Notes under the pieces: generated by a model
Told to the model about the DNA's origin: nothing
Seen by the model: only the letters and a program-made list of their open reading frames with translations
Databases searched by the model: none
Made by a program: the position numbers and the translations under genes
Shown: positions 21,003 through 28,876 of the stretch, piece by piece
Layout of the letters: the number at the start of each line of letters is the position of its first letter
How positions within the stretch are numbered: position 1 is the stretch's first letter
DNA from: an uncultured Clostridia bacterium
Lineage (GTDB): Bacteria > Bacillota > Clostridia > Oscillospirales > Oscillospiraceae
Assembly: GCA_945877515.1 (NCBI GenBank)
Contig: CAMCSE010000017.1
Span: forward strand, 1 to 34,602
Direction: 5' to 3'
Length of the DNA stretch: 34,602 nt

Positions 21003-23657
21003 TCATCCCTTCGCTTCCAGCCAGTTTCTGCCCCAGTGGACGTCCGTTGTCAGGGGCACGGACAGCTCGGCGGCGTGCTCCATCTCCTCGGTGAGGACAC
21101 GCTCCACCTGCTCCCGCTCCTCCTCCGGGCACTCCACGATCAGCTCGTCGTGTACCTGCATCAGCAGCCGCCCCCGCAGTCCCTCCCGGCGCAGCCGATC
21201 GTGGACGCGCACCATGGCCAGCTTCATGATGTCGGCGGCGGTGCCCTGCACCGGCATGTTCAGCGCCACGCGCTTGCCGAACTCCCTCAGGTTGTGGTTG
21301 CTGCTTTTCAGCTCCGGCAGGGCGCGGCGGCGGTGCATCATGGTCTGCACATAGCCGTCCTGCTCCGCCTGCACCACCACGTCGGTCATGTACTGCCGCA
21401 GGGTGCTGTACGTTTCAAAATAGCGCTCCATATACTCCCTGGCCTCCGCCACGGACACGCCGATATCCTGCGACAGAGAGAAGGCGGAAATGCCGTACAC
21501 CACGCCGAAGTTCACCGCCTTGGCGCGGCGGCGCAGCTCCGGCGTCACCTCGTCCTCCGCCACATGGAACACCCTGGCGGCGGTGGCGGTGTGAAAGTCC
21601 GTCCCGGACAGGAACGACTCCCGCATGGCCTCATCGCCGGAGATATGCGCCAGCAGGCGCAGCTCGATCTGGGAATAGTCGGCGTCCACCAGCACGCAGC
21701 CCTCCCCCGCCGTGAACATGCGCCGCAGCTGGCTGCCCAGCTCCGTGCGGGTGGGGATATTCTGCAGATTCGGCTCGGTGGAGCTGAGCCGCCCCGTGGC
21801 GGTGGCGGTCATCTGGAAGCTGGTGCGCACCCGCCCATCCGGGTCGATGACCTTCATCAGCCCGTCCACATAGGTGGACTTCAGCTTGGTATACTGCCGG
21901 TATTGCAGCACGTCCTCCACGATGGGGCTGTCGTACCGCAGCTTTTCCAGCACGTCCGCGTTGGTGGACCACCCGGTTTTCGTCTTTTTCCCGTGGGGCA
22001 GCTGCAGCTTTTCAAAGAGCACCCGCCCCAGCTGCCGGGGCGAATTGATGTTGAACTTCTCCCCCGCCGCCTGATAGATGGCCTGCTCCGTCCGGTCGGT
22101 GGCCTCCTGCAAAACCGCGCCGAAGGCCGCCAGCTCCTTTCTGTCCACCGGGAAGCCGGCGATCTCCATATCCGCCAGCACCCGGCACAGGGGCAGCTCC
22201 ACCTGATAGTACAGCTCCTCCAGCTGCATGTCCCGCAGCTTGGGCAGCAGCGTTTCATACAGGGCGGACACGGCGGAGGTGTAGCTCAGCAGCGCCGTCT
22301 GTGCCGGGACCACGTCCCCCGCCAGCGGAGAAAAGGCATCCGGCTGCAAGTGGGCGGGCTTGGGCAGCTCCTCGTTGTAATAGGACACGAACAGCCGGGG
22401 CAGGTCGTACTTCCCGGCGGTGGCGTCCACCAGATAGGCCGCCAGCGCCGTATCGAACACAAAGCCCCCGGCGGGCAGCTCCCGCTCCAGCAGGGCGCGC
22501 ATCATGTCCTTGACATCGTGCCCCACCTTGCGGATGTCATCGGAAAACAGCGCCGCCAGCAGCCGGTGCCAGTTACCGGTATAGCGGTTTGCATACAGCT
22601 CCGCGATCCGGCTGCTGTCTGCGCCGTCGGCGCACTCCACCGCCAGCGCCCGCAGATCGGGCGTGCCGTATACCGTCACATACTCCGCCCCGCGCCACAG
22701 GGTCAGATACTCCTCCGCCTGCTCCGGCGTCTCCAGTATCTCCACCGAGGCGGTGTGGTCGGGCAGCTCCTCCGGCTCACGCTCCGGCGCCAGATGGTAC
22801 TTGTCGATGAGCTTCTGGAATTCCAGCCGCAGAAACAGCTCGTACAGCTCCGGGCGGAAGGGCTGGCGCAGGTTGGCCTCCGGCACGAAATCCAGCGGCG
22901 CGTCCGTGACGATGGTGGCCAGCCAATGGCTGTGCCGCGCCGCCGTCTCGCCCTCCTTCAGTCTGCGCAGCACCGCCGGCTTCACCGGCAGGCTGTCCAG
23001 CTCCGCATAGATGTCGTCAATGCCGCCATAGGTCTGTACCAGCGTCATGGCGGTCTTTTCTCCGATACCGGGCACACCGGAGATGTTGTCGCTGCTGTCC
23101 CCCGCCAGCGCCTTCAGGTCGATCATGTGAATGGGGTCAAAGCCGTACTCCGCCCGGAACGTCTTTTGCGTCATATTCCGCGCGCCGTCATTCCGTCCGC
23201 CGGGCAGCAGGAGCACGCGGGTGCGGTCGGTGATCAGCTGCAGGCTGTCCCGGTCGCCGGTGGCGATGACGCAGTCCCAGCCCTCCGCCTCGCACCGGCG
23301 GCTGATAGTGCCGAGCAGGTCGTCGGCCTCGTAGCCCGCCAGCTCATAGCAGGGAATGGACATGGCGGCCAGCACCTGCTTGAGCGGCAGCATCTGCTCC
23401 GCCAGCTCGTCGGGCATGCCCTTGCGGGTGGCCTTGTACGCGGCATCGGCCTTGTGCCGGAACGTAGGCTCCCGCCGGTCGAAGGTCACGCATACCGCGT
23501 TGGGCTTTTCGTCGTCCAGTAGTTTCTGCAGCATGGTGACAAAGCCGTAAATGGCATTGGTGTGCAGCCCCTGCCGCGTGGTCAGAAGCCGGTTTTTCCC
23601 CACGCCGTAAAAGGCGCGGTTCACAAGGCTGTTGCCGTCGAGCACCATGAGTTTCAT
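21003..23657 (-). CDS. polA: DNA polymerase I
   Basis: An 884-residue family A polymerase for lagging-strand gap filling and repair. Residues 1-290 are the 5'-3' nuclease (start MVLDGNSLVNRAFYGV, acidic motifs YEADDLLGT and ATGDRDSLQ, GIGEKTA helix-hairpin-helix). The middle domain (about 300-470) matches the 3'-5' exonuclease fold but lacks the Asp-x-Glu of motif I (it reads YVTVYGTPDLRALAVE), and the other acidic motifs are poor, so proofreading is probably absent, as in Bacillus Pol I. The polymerase part shows motif A (DADYSQIELRLLAHIS), motif B (RRRAKAVNFGVVYG) and motif C (QVHDELIVE). ATG 23657 has AAGGAG upstream. Confidence 0.97.
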   Translation of the reverse strand: MKLMVLDGNSLVNRAFYGVGKNRLLTTRQGLHTNAIYGFVTMLQKLLDDEKPNAVCVTFDRREPTFRHKADAAYKATRKGMPDELAEQMLPLKQVLAAMSIPCYELAGYEADDLLGTISRRCEAEGWDCVIATGDRDSLQLITDRTRVLLLPGGRNDGARNMTQKTFRAEYGFDPIHMIDLKALAGDSSDNISGVPGIGEKTAMTLVQTYGGIDDIYAELDSLPVKPAVLRRLKEGETAARHSHWLATIVTDAPLDFVPEANLRQPFRPELYELFLRLEFQKLIDKYHLAPEREPEELPDHTASVEILETPEQAEEYLTLWRGAEYVTVYGTPDLRALAVECADGADSSRIAELYANRYTGNWHRLLAALFSDDIRKVGHDVKDMMRALLERELPAGGFVFDTALAAYLVDATAGKYDLPRLFVSYYNEELPKPAHLQPDAFSPLAGDVVPAQTALLSYTSAVSALYETLLPKLRDMQLEELYYQVELPLCRVLADMEIAGFPVDRKELAAFGAVLQEATDRTEQAIYQAAGEKFNINSPRQLGRVLFEKLQLPHGKKTKTGWSTNADVLEKLRYDSPIVEDVLQYRQYTKLKSTYVDGLMKVIDPDGRVRTSFQMTATATGRLSSTEPNLQNIPTRTELGSQLRRMFTAGEGCVLVDADYSQIELRLLAHISGDEAMRESFLSGTDFHTATAARVFHVAEDEVTPELRRRAKAVNFGVVYGISAFSLSQDIGVSVAEAREYMERYFETYSTLRQYMTDVVVQAEQDGYVQTMMHRRRALPELKSSNHNLREFGKRVALNMPVQGTAADIMKLAMVRVHDRLRREGLRGRLLMQVHDELIVECPEEEREQVERVLTEEMEHAAELSVPLTTDVHWGRNWLEAKG

Positions 23658-23694
23658 GCATGTCTCTCCTTGTCCATATCATATCTGTTGTATT

Positions 23695-23723
23695 ATACGC
23701 CGTTTTTCTCCATAACACAACCG
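23695..23723 (-). promoter_or_regulatory. Promoter of polA
   Basis: Minus-strand TTGTGT, 17-bp spacer, TATAAT (complement near 23695-23700). It lies just downstream (in the minus sense) of the tandem 21-bp repeats. Confidence 0.6.
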
Positions 23724-23725
23724 CC

Positions 23726-23767
23726 GATTTATCCTTGTCAATCGGCGATTTATCCTTGTCAATCGGC
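23726..23767. repeat. Two tandem 21-bp repeats between polA and nitrilase
   Basis: Two identical 21-bp units (23726-23746 and 23747-23767), each starting GATTTATCCTTG and ending CAATCGGC. Each unit contains TTGTCA on the plus strand and TTGACA on the minus strand, so the duplication also duplicates a -35-like box for both directions. The second copy supplies the -35 box of the plus-strand nitrilase promoter. Confidence 0.85.
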
Positions 23768-23785
23768 TGTACCATCTGGTATAAT
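23756..23785 (+). promoter_or_regulatory. Promoter of the nitrilase gene
   Basis: TTGTCA (23756-23761, within the second 21-bp repeat), 18-bp spacer, TATAAT (23780-23785), 30 bases before the start codon. Confidence 0.72.
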
Positions 23786-23814
23786 CAAACCACATCCCAC
23801 AAGGAGGTCACGTC

Positions 23815-24735
23815 ATGCGAGAATTAAAAAGCACCTGCCGCGTGGCGGTGGTACAGGCCACGCCCGTGATGTTCGACAAGAGCAAATGTCTGGAAAAGGC
23901 GCTGCGGCTCATTGACGAGTGCGCCGACAACGGCGCGGAGCTGATCGTCTTTCCCGAGCTGTTCATCCCCGGCTATCCCTTCGGCATGACCTTCGGCTTC
24001 ACCGTGGGCAGCCGCAAGGCCACCGGCCGTGAGGACTGGAAGATGTACTACGACAACTCCCTGCTGGCCGACGGCACGGAGATGCGCAGGCTCATCCGCC
24101 GGGCGAAGGAGCGGGGCGTGTACCTCAGCATGGGCTACTCCGAGCGGGACGCCGTCACCGGCACGCTGTACAACTCCAACATGATGATCGCGCCGGACGG
24201 CACGGCCATGAACCACCGGAAGCTGAAGCCCACCGGCAGCGAGCGGGTGGTGTGGGGCGACGCGGAGCGGGACTACTTCCCGGTGATGGACACGCCCTGG
24301 GGTCCCATGGGGAACCTGATCTGCTGGGAGAGCTATATGCCGCTGGCGCGGGTGGCGCTGTATCAGAAGGGCATCTCCCTGTACATCTCCCCCAACACCA
24401 ACGACAATCCGGAGTGGCAGGACACCATCCGCCACATCGCCATCGAGGGGCACTGCTACTTCATCAACGCCGACCTGATCTTCCGCCGGGAGGACTATCC
24501 CCAGACGGTCAGCGGCACGGCGGAGATCGCCGCCCTGCCGGATATCGCCTGCCGGGGCGGCAGCTGCGTCATCGATCCCTTCGGCCACGAGGCATCCGTC
24601 ACCGTGTGGGACAAGGAGGCCGTCATCTACGCCGATCTGGACATGCAGAAGGTGCCCGCCAGCCGCATGGAGCTGGACTGTGTGGGGCACTATGCCCGCC
24701 CGGACGTGCTGGAGCTGCGGGTCAACGAGAAATAA
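23815..24735 (+). CDS. Nitrilase (carbon-nitrogen hydrolase superfamily)
   Basis: A 306-residue nitrilase-superfamily enzyme with the catalytic triad Glu48 (VFPELFIPGYP), Lys136 (NHRKLKPT) and Cys170 (NLICWESYMPLAR). The wording around Cys and Lys, and the length, fit branch 1 (true nitrilases and cyanide-degrading enzymes), which hydrolyse R-CN to the carboxylic acid and ammonia; amidase branches differ at these sites. The substrate cannot be told. It has its own promoter, is divergent from polA, and is followed after about 100 bases by the Fe-S/FAD oxidoreductase operon with no visible terminator between, so read-through is possible. GGAGG is eight bases before ATG 23815. Confidence 0.92.
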   Translation: MRELKSTCRVAVVQATPVMFDKSKCLEKALRLIDECADNGAELIVFPELFIPGYPFGMTFGFTVGSRKATGREDWKMYYDNSLLADGTEMRRLIRRAKERGVYLSMGYSERDAVTGTLYNSNMMIAPDGTAMNHRKLKPTGSERVVWGDAERDYFPVMDTPWGPMGNLICWESYMPLARVALYQKGISLYISPNTNDNPEWQDTIRHIAIEGHCYFINADLIFRREDYPQTVSGTAEIAALPDIACRGGSCVIDPFGHEASVTVWDKEAVIYADLDMQKVPASRMELDCVGHYARPDVLELRVNEK

Positions 24736-24841
24736 GCAAACCACCGGCCAAAAGGTATAAATCAAATTTAAATTCAACATTGCTCCCGCCTGCCGTCATA
24801 CGCGCCGCTGGTCGGAGCAGAGAAAACGGAGGAGAGAGACT

Positions 24842-27646
24842 ATGCGCGACATCAACGGCAGCAAGCCTACCAATTTCCCTCTGGACGAGAGCAAGCTATC
24901 CTTCCATATCCCCCGTCCCGACCGGCCGCCCCGGGAGAACCTGCTGAAGCTGGGCAGCATGATCACCAACCGCATCGGCCTGAAGACCACCGTGGACGAC
25001 CCGGAGTACTGGGGTCTGGACGGCGTGATGACCGACGAGATGGTGGACGTGGCGCTGAAAATGGGCGTCCGCAAGCCCAAGACCATCGAGCAGCTGATGA
25101 AGCTGACGAAGATGGAGCGCCAGCCGCTGCAAAAGCTGCTGGACAACATGTCCTGGCTGGGCATCATCGAGTACAACTGGGAAAATCTGGACGGCAAGAA
25201 CCCCGCCCACGAGAAGCGCTATATCCTGCCTCTGTTCGTGCCCGGCAGCGCCGAGTTCCTGAACATGCGCAGAAGCCAGATCGACGAGCACCCGGAGGTG
25301 GCGGCGTTCTTTGAGCGTATGACCATGCTGCCGCTGGAGAAGATCACCCCCATGGTGCCTCCCGGAGGCGCCGGCATCGGCATGCACGTTATCCCGGTGG
25401 AGAAGGCCATCGAGACGGAGCAGGAGGCCATCGGGCTGGAAAAGATCTCCTACTGGCTGCACAAGTACGAGGGCAAATACGCCAAGAGCATGTGCTCCTG
25501 CCGTGCCAGCCGCGACAAGCTGGGCGAGGGCTGCGGCGACGACGTGGAGAACTGGTGCATCGCCGTGGGCGACATGGCCGATTATGTGGTGCAGACCCAG
25601 CGGGGCGAATACATCACCTATGACGAGGCCATGGAGATATTCAAAAAGGCCGAGGACAACGGCTTCGTCCACCAGATCACCAACATCGACGGTGAGCAGA
25701 AGATCTTCGGCATCTGCAACTGCAACGTGAACGTGTGCAACGCCCTGCGCACCAGCCAGCTGTTCAACACCCCCAACATGTCCCGCAGCGCCTACGTGGC
25801 CGCCGTGGAGACGGAGAAATGCGTGGCCTGCGGCCGCTGCGTGGAGAACTGTCCCGCCGGCGCGGTAAAGCTGGGGCAGAAGCTGTGCACCAAGGACGGC
25901 TTCATCCAGTATCCCCGGCAGGAGCTGCCCGACGAGGTGAAGTGGGGTCCCGAAAAGTGGAGCATCGACTACCGGGATAAGAACCGCATCAACTGCTACG
26001 ACACCGGCACCGCCCCCTGCAAGACCGCCTGTCCCGCCCACATCGCCGTGCAGGGCTACCTGAAGCTGGCGGCGCAGGGCAAGTACCGGGAGGCGCTGCA
26101 GCTCATCAAGCGGGAGAATCCCTTCCCCGCCGTGTGCGGCCGCATCTGCAACCGCCGGTGCGAGGACGCCTGCACCCGCGGCACCGTGGATCAGGCCGTG
26201 GCCATCGACGAGGTGAAGCGCTTCATCGCCCAGCAGGATCTGGACGCGGAGACGCGGTTCGTGCCGGAGAAGGTCATCCCCAAGGTGGACGGCGAGTTCG
26301 CCGAGAAGATCGCCGTCATCGGCGCAGGCCCCGCGGGCATGAGCTGCGCCTACTATCTGGCAGAGAAGGGCTATCGCCCCACCGTGTTCGAAAAGGAAGC
26401 CCGCCCCGGCGGCATGCTGATGAACGCCATTCCCTCCTTCCGTCTGGAAAAGGACGTGGTGGAGGCGGAGATCGACGTGCTGCGGCAGCTGGGCGTGGAG
26501 TTCCGCTGCGGCGTGGAGGTGGGCAAGGACGTGACCATCGCCCAACTCCGTCAGGAGGGCTACAAGGGCTTCTATGTGGCCGTTGGCCTGCAAAGCGGCG
26601 GCAGACTGCCCGTCCCCGGCGGCGACGCGGAGAACGTGATCTCCGGCGTGGACTTCATGCGGGACGTGAACCTGCGGGACAAGAAGTCCCTCTCCGGCCG
26701 CGTGGTGGTCATCGGCGGCGGCAACATCGCCGCGGACGTGGCGCGCACGGCGGTGCGCTGCGGCGCGGAGAACGTGAGTCTGTACTGTCTGGAGGGCTAT
26801 GACGAGATGCCCATGGGCGAGGAGGATCGCAGCGAGTGCGAGCGGGACGGCGTCGCCGTCTACGCCGGCTGGGGTCCCAGGGAGGTCAGCGTCGAGGGCG
26901 GCAAGGCCGCCGGCGTGTCCTTCGTCAAGTGCCTGAAGGTCAAGGATGAGAACGGCCGCTTCGCCCCGGTATACGACGAGAACACGGTACAGGTGGCTCC
27001 CTGCACCACGGTGCTGTTCTGCATCGGCCAGAAGGCGGAGTGGCGGGAGCTGCTGTCCGGCACCGCCGTGGAGTTTGACCCCAACGGCACTGCCAAGGCC
27101 GACCCCGTCACCTATCAGACGGCGGAGGCGGACATCTTCGTGGGCGGCGACGCCTTTACCGGCCAAAAGTTTGCCATTGACGCCATCGCCGCCGGCAAGC
27201 AGGGCGCGGTGAGCCTGCACCGCTTCGTGCAGGGCGCCACCCTGACCATCGGCCGCGACCGCCGCCAGTTCATCGAGCTGGACAAGAAAAGCGCCCTGAT
27301 CGCCGTGGACAGCTACGACAACACGCCGCGCCAGCGCGTGGGCTACAACGAGGCGCTGCGCAATACCTTCCGGGACGAGCGCGTGGCCTTCACCGCCCAG
27401 CAGGTCAGGGCGGAGACGGCGCGCTGCTTGGGCTGCGGCGCCAGCATCGTGGATCCCAACAAGTGCATCGGCTGCGGCGTCTGCACCACCAAGTGCGCCT
27501 TTGACGCCATCCACCTGCACCGGGAGCGCCCGGAGTGCAGCACCATGTACGCCTGCGAGGACAAGATGAAGGCCATCCTGCCCTACATGATCAAGCGGAG
27601 CATCAAGATCAAAAAGGCCGAGCGCCGGGCGAAGAAGGCCAAATGA
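24842..27646 (+). CDS. Multi-domain Fe-S / FAD / NAD(P) oxidoreductase (GltD-like)
   Basis: A 934-residue protein. Residues 1-215 have no clear motif. From 218 there are clustered Cys sets (CSCRASRDKLGEGCG, 218-231; CNCNVNVC, 292-299) and a 4Fe-4S ferredoxin motif (CVACGRCVENCP, 327-338). Residues 385-460 match the Fe-S domain of glutamate synthase small subunit (CKTACPAHI, CGRICNRRCEDAC). FAD-binding IGAGPAGMSCAYYLAEKG is at 493-510 and NAD(P)-binding IGGGNIAADVA at 624-634. A final ferredoxin domain (CIGCGVCTTKC, 875-885) and a Lys-rich tail close it. It probably passes electrons between NAD(P)H and ferredoxin or an unknown acceptor in the cytosol. hypA starts one base after its stop. The substrate is unknown; the same gene next to hypAB suggests a link to a nickel enzyme. 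Confidence 0.88.
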   Translation: MRDINGSKPTNFPLDESKLSFHIPRPDRPPRENLLKLGSMITNRIGLKTTVDDPEYWGLDGVMTDEMVDVALKMGVRKPKTIEQLMKLTKMERQPLQKLLDNMSWLGIIEYNWENLDGKNPAHEKRYILPLFVPGSAEFLNMRRSQIDEHPEVAAFFERMTMLPLEKITPMVPPGGAGIGMHVIPVEKAIETEQEAIGLEKISYWLHKYEGKYAKSMCSCRASRDKLGEGCGDDVENWCIAVGDMADYVVQTQRGEYITYDEAMEIFKKAEDNGFVHQITNIDGEQKIFGICNCNVNVCNALRTSQLFNTPNMSRSAYVAAVETEKCVACGRCVENCPAGAVKLGQKLCTKDGFIQYPRQELPDEVKWGPEKWSIDYRDKNRINCYDTGTAPCKTACPAHIAVQGYLKLAAQGKYREALQLIKRENPFPAVCGRICNRRCEDACTRGTVDQAVAIDEVKRFIAQQDLDAETRFVPEKVIPKVDGEFAEKIAVIGAGPAGMSCAYYLAEKGYRPTVFEKEARPGGMLMNAIPSFRLEKDVVEAEIDVLRQLGVEFRCGVEVGKDVTIAQLRQEGYKGFYVAVGLQSGGRLPVPGGDAENVISGVDFMRDVNLRDKKSLSGRVVVIGGGNIAADVARTAVRCGAENVSLYCLEGYDEMPMGEEDRSECERDGVAVYAGWGPREVSVEGGKAAGVSFVKCLKVKDENGRFAPVYDENTVQVAPCTTVLFCIGQKAEWRELLSGTAVEFDPNGTAKADPVTYQTAEADIFVGGDAFTGQKFAIDAIAAGKQGAVSLHRFVQGATLTIGRDRRQFIELDKKSALIAVDSYDNTPRQRVGYNEALRNTFRDERVAFTAQQVRAETARCLGCGASIVDPNKCIGCGVCTTKCAFDAIHLHRERPECSTMYACEDKMKAILPYMIKRSIKIKKAERRAKKAK

Positions 27647-27647
27647 T

Positions 27648-27992
27648 ATGCACGAATTAGGCATCGTATTCCACGTCATCAAGACCGTGGAGCGGGTGGG
27701 TGCGGAAAACGATCTCACCCGTGTGGCGGGCGTAACGCTGGAGCTGGGCGAGGTGTGCGGCGCCATTCCCAAGGAGCTGGTCAGCTGCTGGGACTGGGCG
27801 GTGCAGAAGTCCGACCTGCTGCGGGGCGCACAGCTGCATATCGAAACGCTGCCCGCCGTGACACAGTGCGGCGGCTGCGGCCGGGAATACCCCACCGTCG
27901 CCCACGGGCGGACATGCCCCCGCTGCGGCAGCGAGGACACATGGCTGCTGCGGGGCAGCGAGATCAGCATTAAGGAGATAGAGGGCGCATAG
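27648..27992 (+). CDS. hypA: Hydrogenase/nickel maturation protein HypA
   Basis: A 114-residue HypA. The N-terminal Met-His-Glu (His2) is the nickel ligand set, and the zinc site has two CxxC pairs (Cys74/77 in CGGC, Cys90/93 in CPRC). HypA delivers Ni to [NiFe] hydrogenase (and, in some bacteria, urease) together with HypB. Start ATG 27648 is one base after the upstream stop; no separate strong ribosome binding site is needed because of coupling. hypB follows after one base. Confidence 0.95.
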   Translation: MHELGIVFHVIKTVERVGAENDLTRVAGVTLELGEVCGAIPKELVSCWDWAVQKSDLLRGAQLHIETLPAVTQCGGCGREYPTVAHGRTCPRCGSEDTWLLRGSEISIKEIEGA

Positions 27993-27993
27993 C

Positions 27994-28662
27994 ATGGATA
28001 CATACAAGATCATCGAAGTCAAGGAGAGCGTGTTTGCCGACAACGACCGGGAGGCCGCGCGGCTGCGGCAGGAGCTGAAGCAGAGCGGCACATTCCTGCT
28101 GAACCTGATGTCCTCCCCCGGCAGCGGCAAGACCACCACGCTGCTGCGCACCATCGAGACGCTGAAGGATAAGCTGCGCATGGGCGTCATGGAGGCGGAC
28201 ATCGACTCGGACGTGGATGCCAGAAGGATAGCGGAGGCGGGCGTGAAGTCCATCCAGCTGCACACCGGCGGCATGTGCCATCTGGACGCCGGTATGACAG
28301 AGCAAGGGCTGCGGGAGATCGGCACGGACGGCCTGGATCTGGTGGTGCTGGAAAATGTGGGCAATCTGGTGTGTCCGGCGGAGTTCGATACCGGCGCGGT
28401 GAAAAACGCCATGATCCTGTCGGTGCCGGAGGGACACGACAAGCCCCTGAAGTACCCGCTGATCTTCACCGTCTGCGATGCGCTGCTCATCAACAAGACT
28501 GACGTGCTGCCCTACTTCGACTTCGACATGGACAAGGTGGTGGAGTACGCCCACCGGCGCAATCCCAAGCTGGAGATATTCCCCGTCTCCGCCAAGACCG
28601 GCGAGGGCATGGACGCCTGGTGCGACTGGCTGCGCCGGCAGGTGAAGGACTGGCAGTCCTGA
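27994..28662 (+). CDS. hypB: Hydrogenase nickel incorporation GTPase HypB
   Basis: A 222-residue G3E-type GTPase. P-loop SSPGSGKT (40-47), switch region EADIDSDVDA, the metal site GGMCHLD (Cys95, His96) with Cys127, and base-recognition NKTD (167-170). It hydrolyses GTP to drive Ni transfer with HypA. It lacks the N-terminal CxxCGC high-affinity site and His-rich stretch of some HypB proteins, which is common in Firmicutes. No hypCDEF and no hydrogenase subunit occur in the window. A terminator follows at 28674-28708. Confidence 0.95.
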   Translation: MDTYKIIEVKESVFADNDREAARLRQELKQSGTFLLNLMSSPGSGKTTTLLRTIETLKDKLRMGVMEADIDSDVDARRIAEAGVKSIQLHTGGMCHLDAGMTEQGLREIGTDGLDLVVLENVGNLVCPAEFDTGAVKNAMILSVPEGHDKPLKYPLIFTVCDALLINKTDVLPYFDFDMDKVVEYAHRRNPKLEIFPVSAKTGEGMDAWCDWLRRQVKDWQS

Positions 28663-28673
28663 GAGAGATATAC

Positions 28674-28708
28674 AAAACGACCCTGTGGCGAAGCCACAGG
28701 GCCGTTTT
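28674..28708 (+). terminator. Terminator of the hypAB operon (shared with spoVT terminator)
   Basis: Stem CCCTGTGGC/GCCACAGGG flanked by AAAACG and CGTTTT. The 35 bases from AAAACGA to CGTTTT are identical to those at 34104-34138, where the hairpin serves the opposite strand. Followed by TCAGCCTGTCAAA. Confidence 0.88.
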
Positions 28709-28720
28709 CAGCCTGTCAAA
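28708..28720 (+). repeat. Post-terminator tag, copy 2
   Basis: TCAGCCTGTCAAA directly after the hypAB terminator, in the sense of hypB. Other copies: 13951-13963 (plus) and 34093-34104 (minus). Confidence 0.7.
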
Positions 28721-28814
28721 AAACTAAAATAATCTGTATTGCCCAATCGCTCTGCTTGCTATCAATCACTGTCGAATGCTTGCGGCACTGGGCAGCGGCT
28801 TGCCCAATAATCAT

Positions 28815-28846
28815 ATCGCGGTCTGCGTTTAGGCGCAGACCGCGAT
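28815..28846. terminator. Hairpin after the amidohydrolase gene
   Basis: Perfect 13-bp stem ATCGCGGTCTGCG (28815-28827) with CGCAGACCGCGAT (28834-28846). It lies 31 bases past the amidohydrolase stop on the minus strand. There is no clear T run in the minus sense, so its direction is uncertain. Confidence 0.6.
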
Positions 28847-28876
28847 ACATTCTTTTCGGTTATCCATCGGGGACAA

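Noticed and set aside
20829-23522. An 897-codon plus-strand frame opposite polA
   Set aside because: Composition typical of antisense GC-rich DNA; polA motifs A, B and C are on the minus strand.
23726-23767. Tandem 21-bp units as a possible CRISPR array
   Set aside because: Only two abutting copies with no spacers, and no cas genes nearby.
24896-28003. A 1035-codon minus-strand frame across the Fe-S flavoprotein and hypA
   Set aside because: Antisense shadow rich in His, Ala, Val and Leu with no motif; the plus strand encodes recognisable Fe-S/FAD and HypA proteins.
27648-28662. hypAB as evidence for a hydrogenase in this window
   Set aside because: No hydrogenase large or small subunit motifs and no hypCDEF were found; only the two nickel-insertion genes are present.
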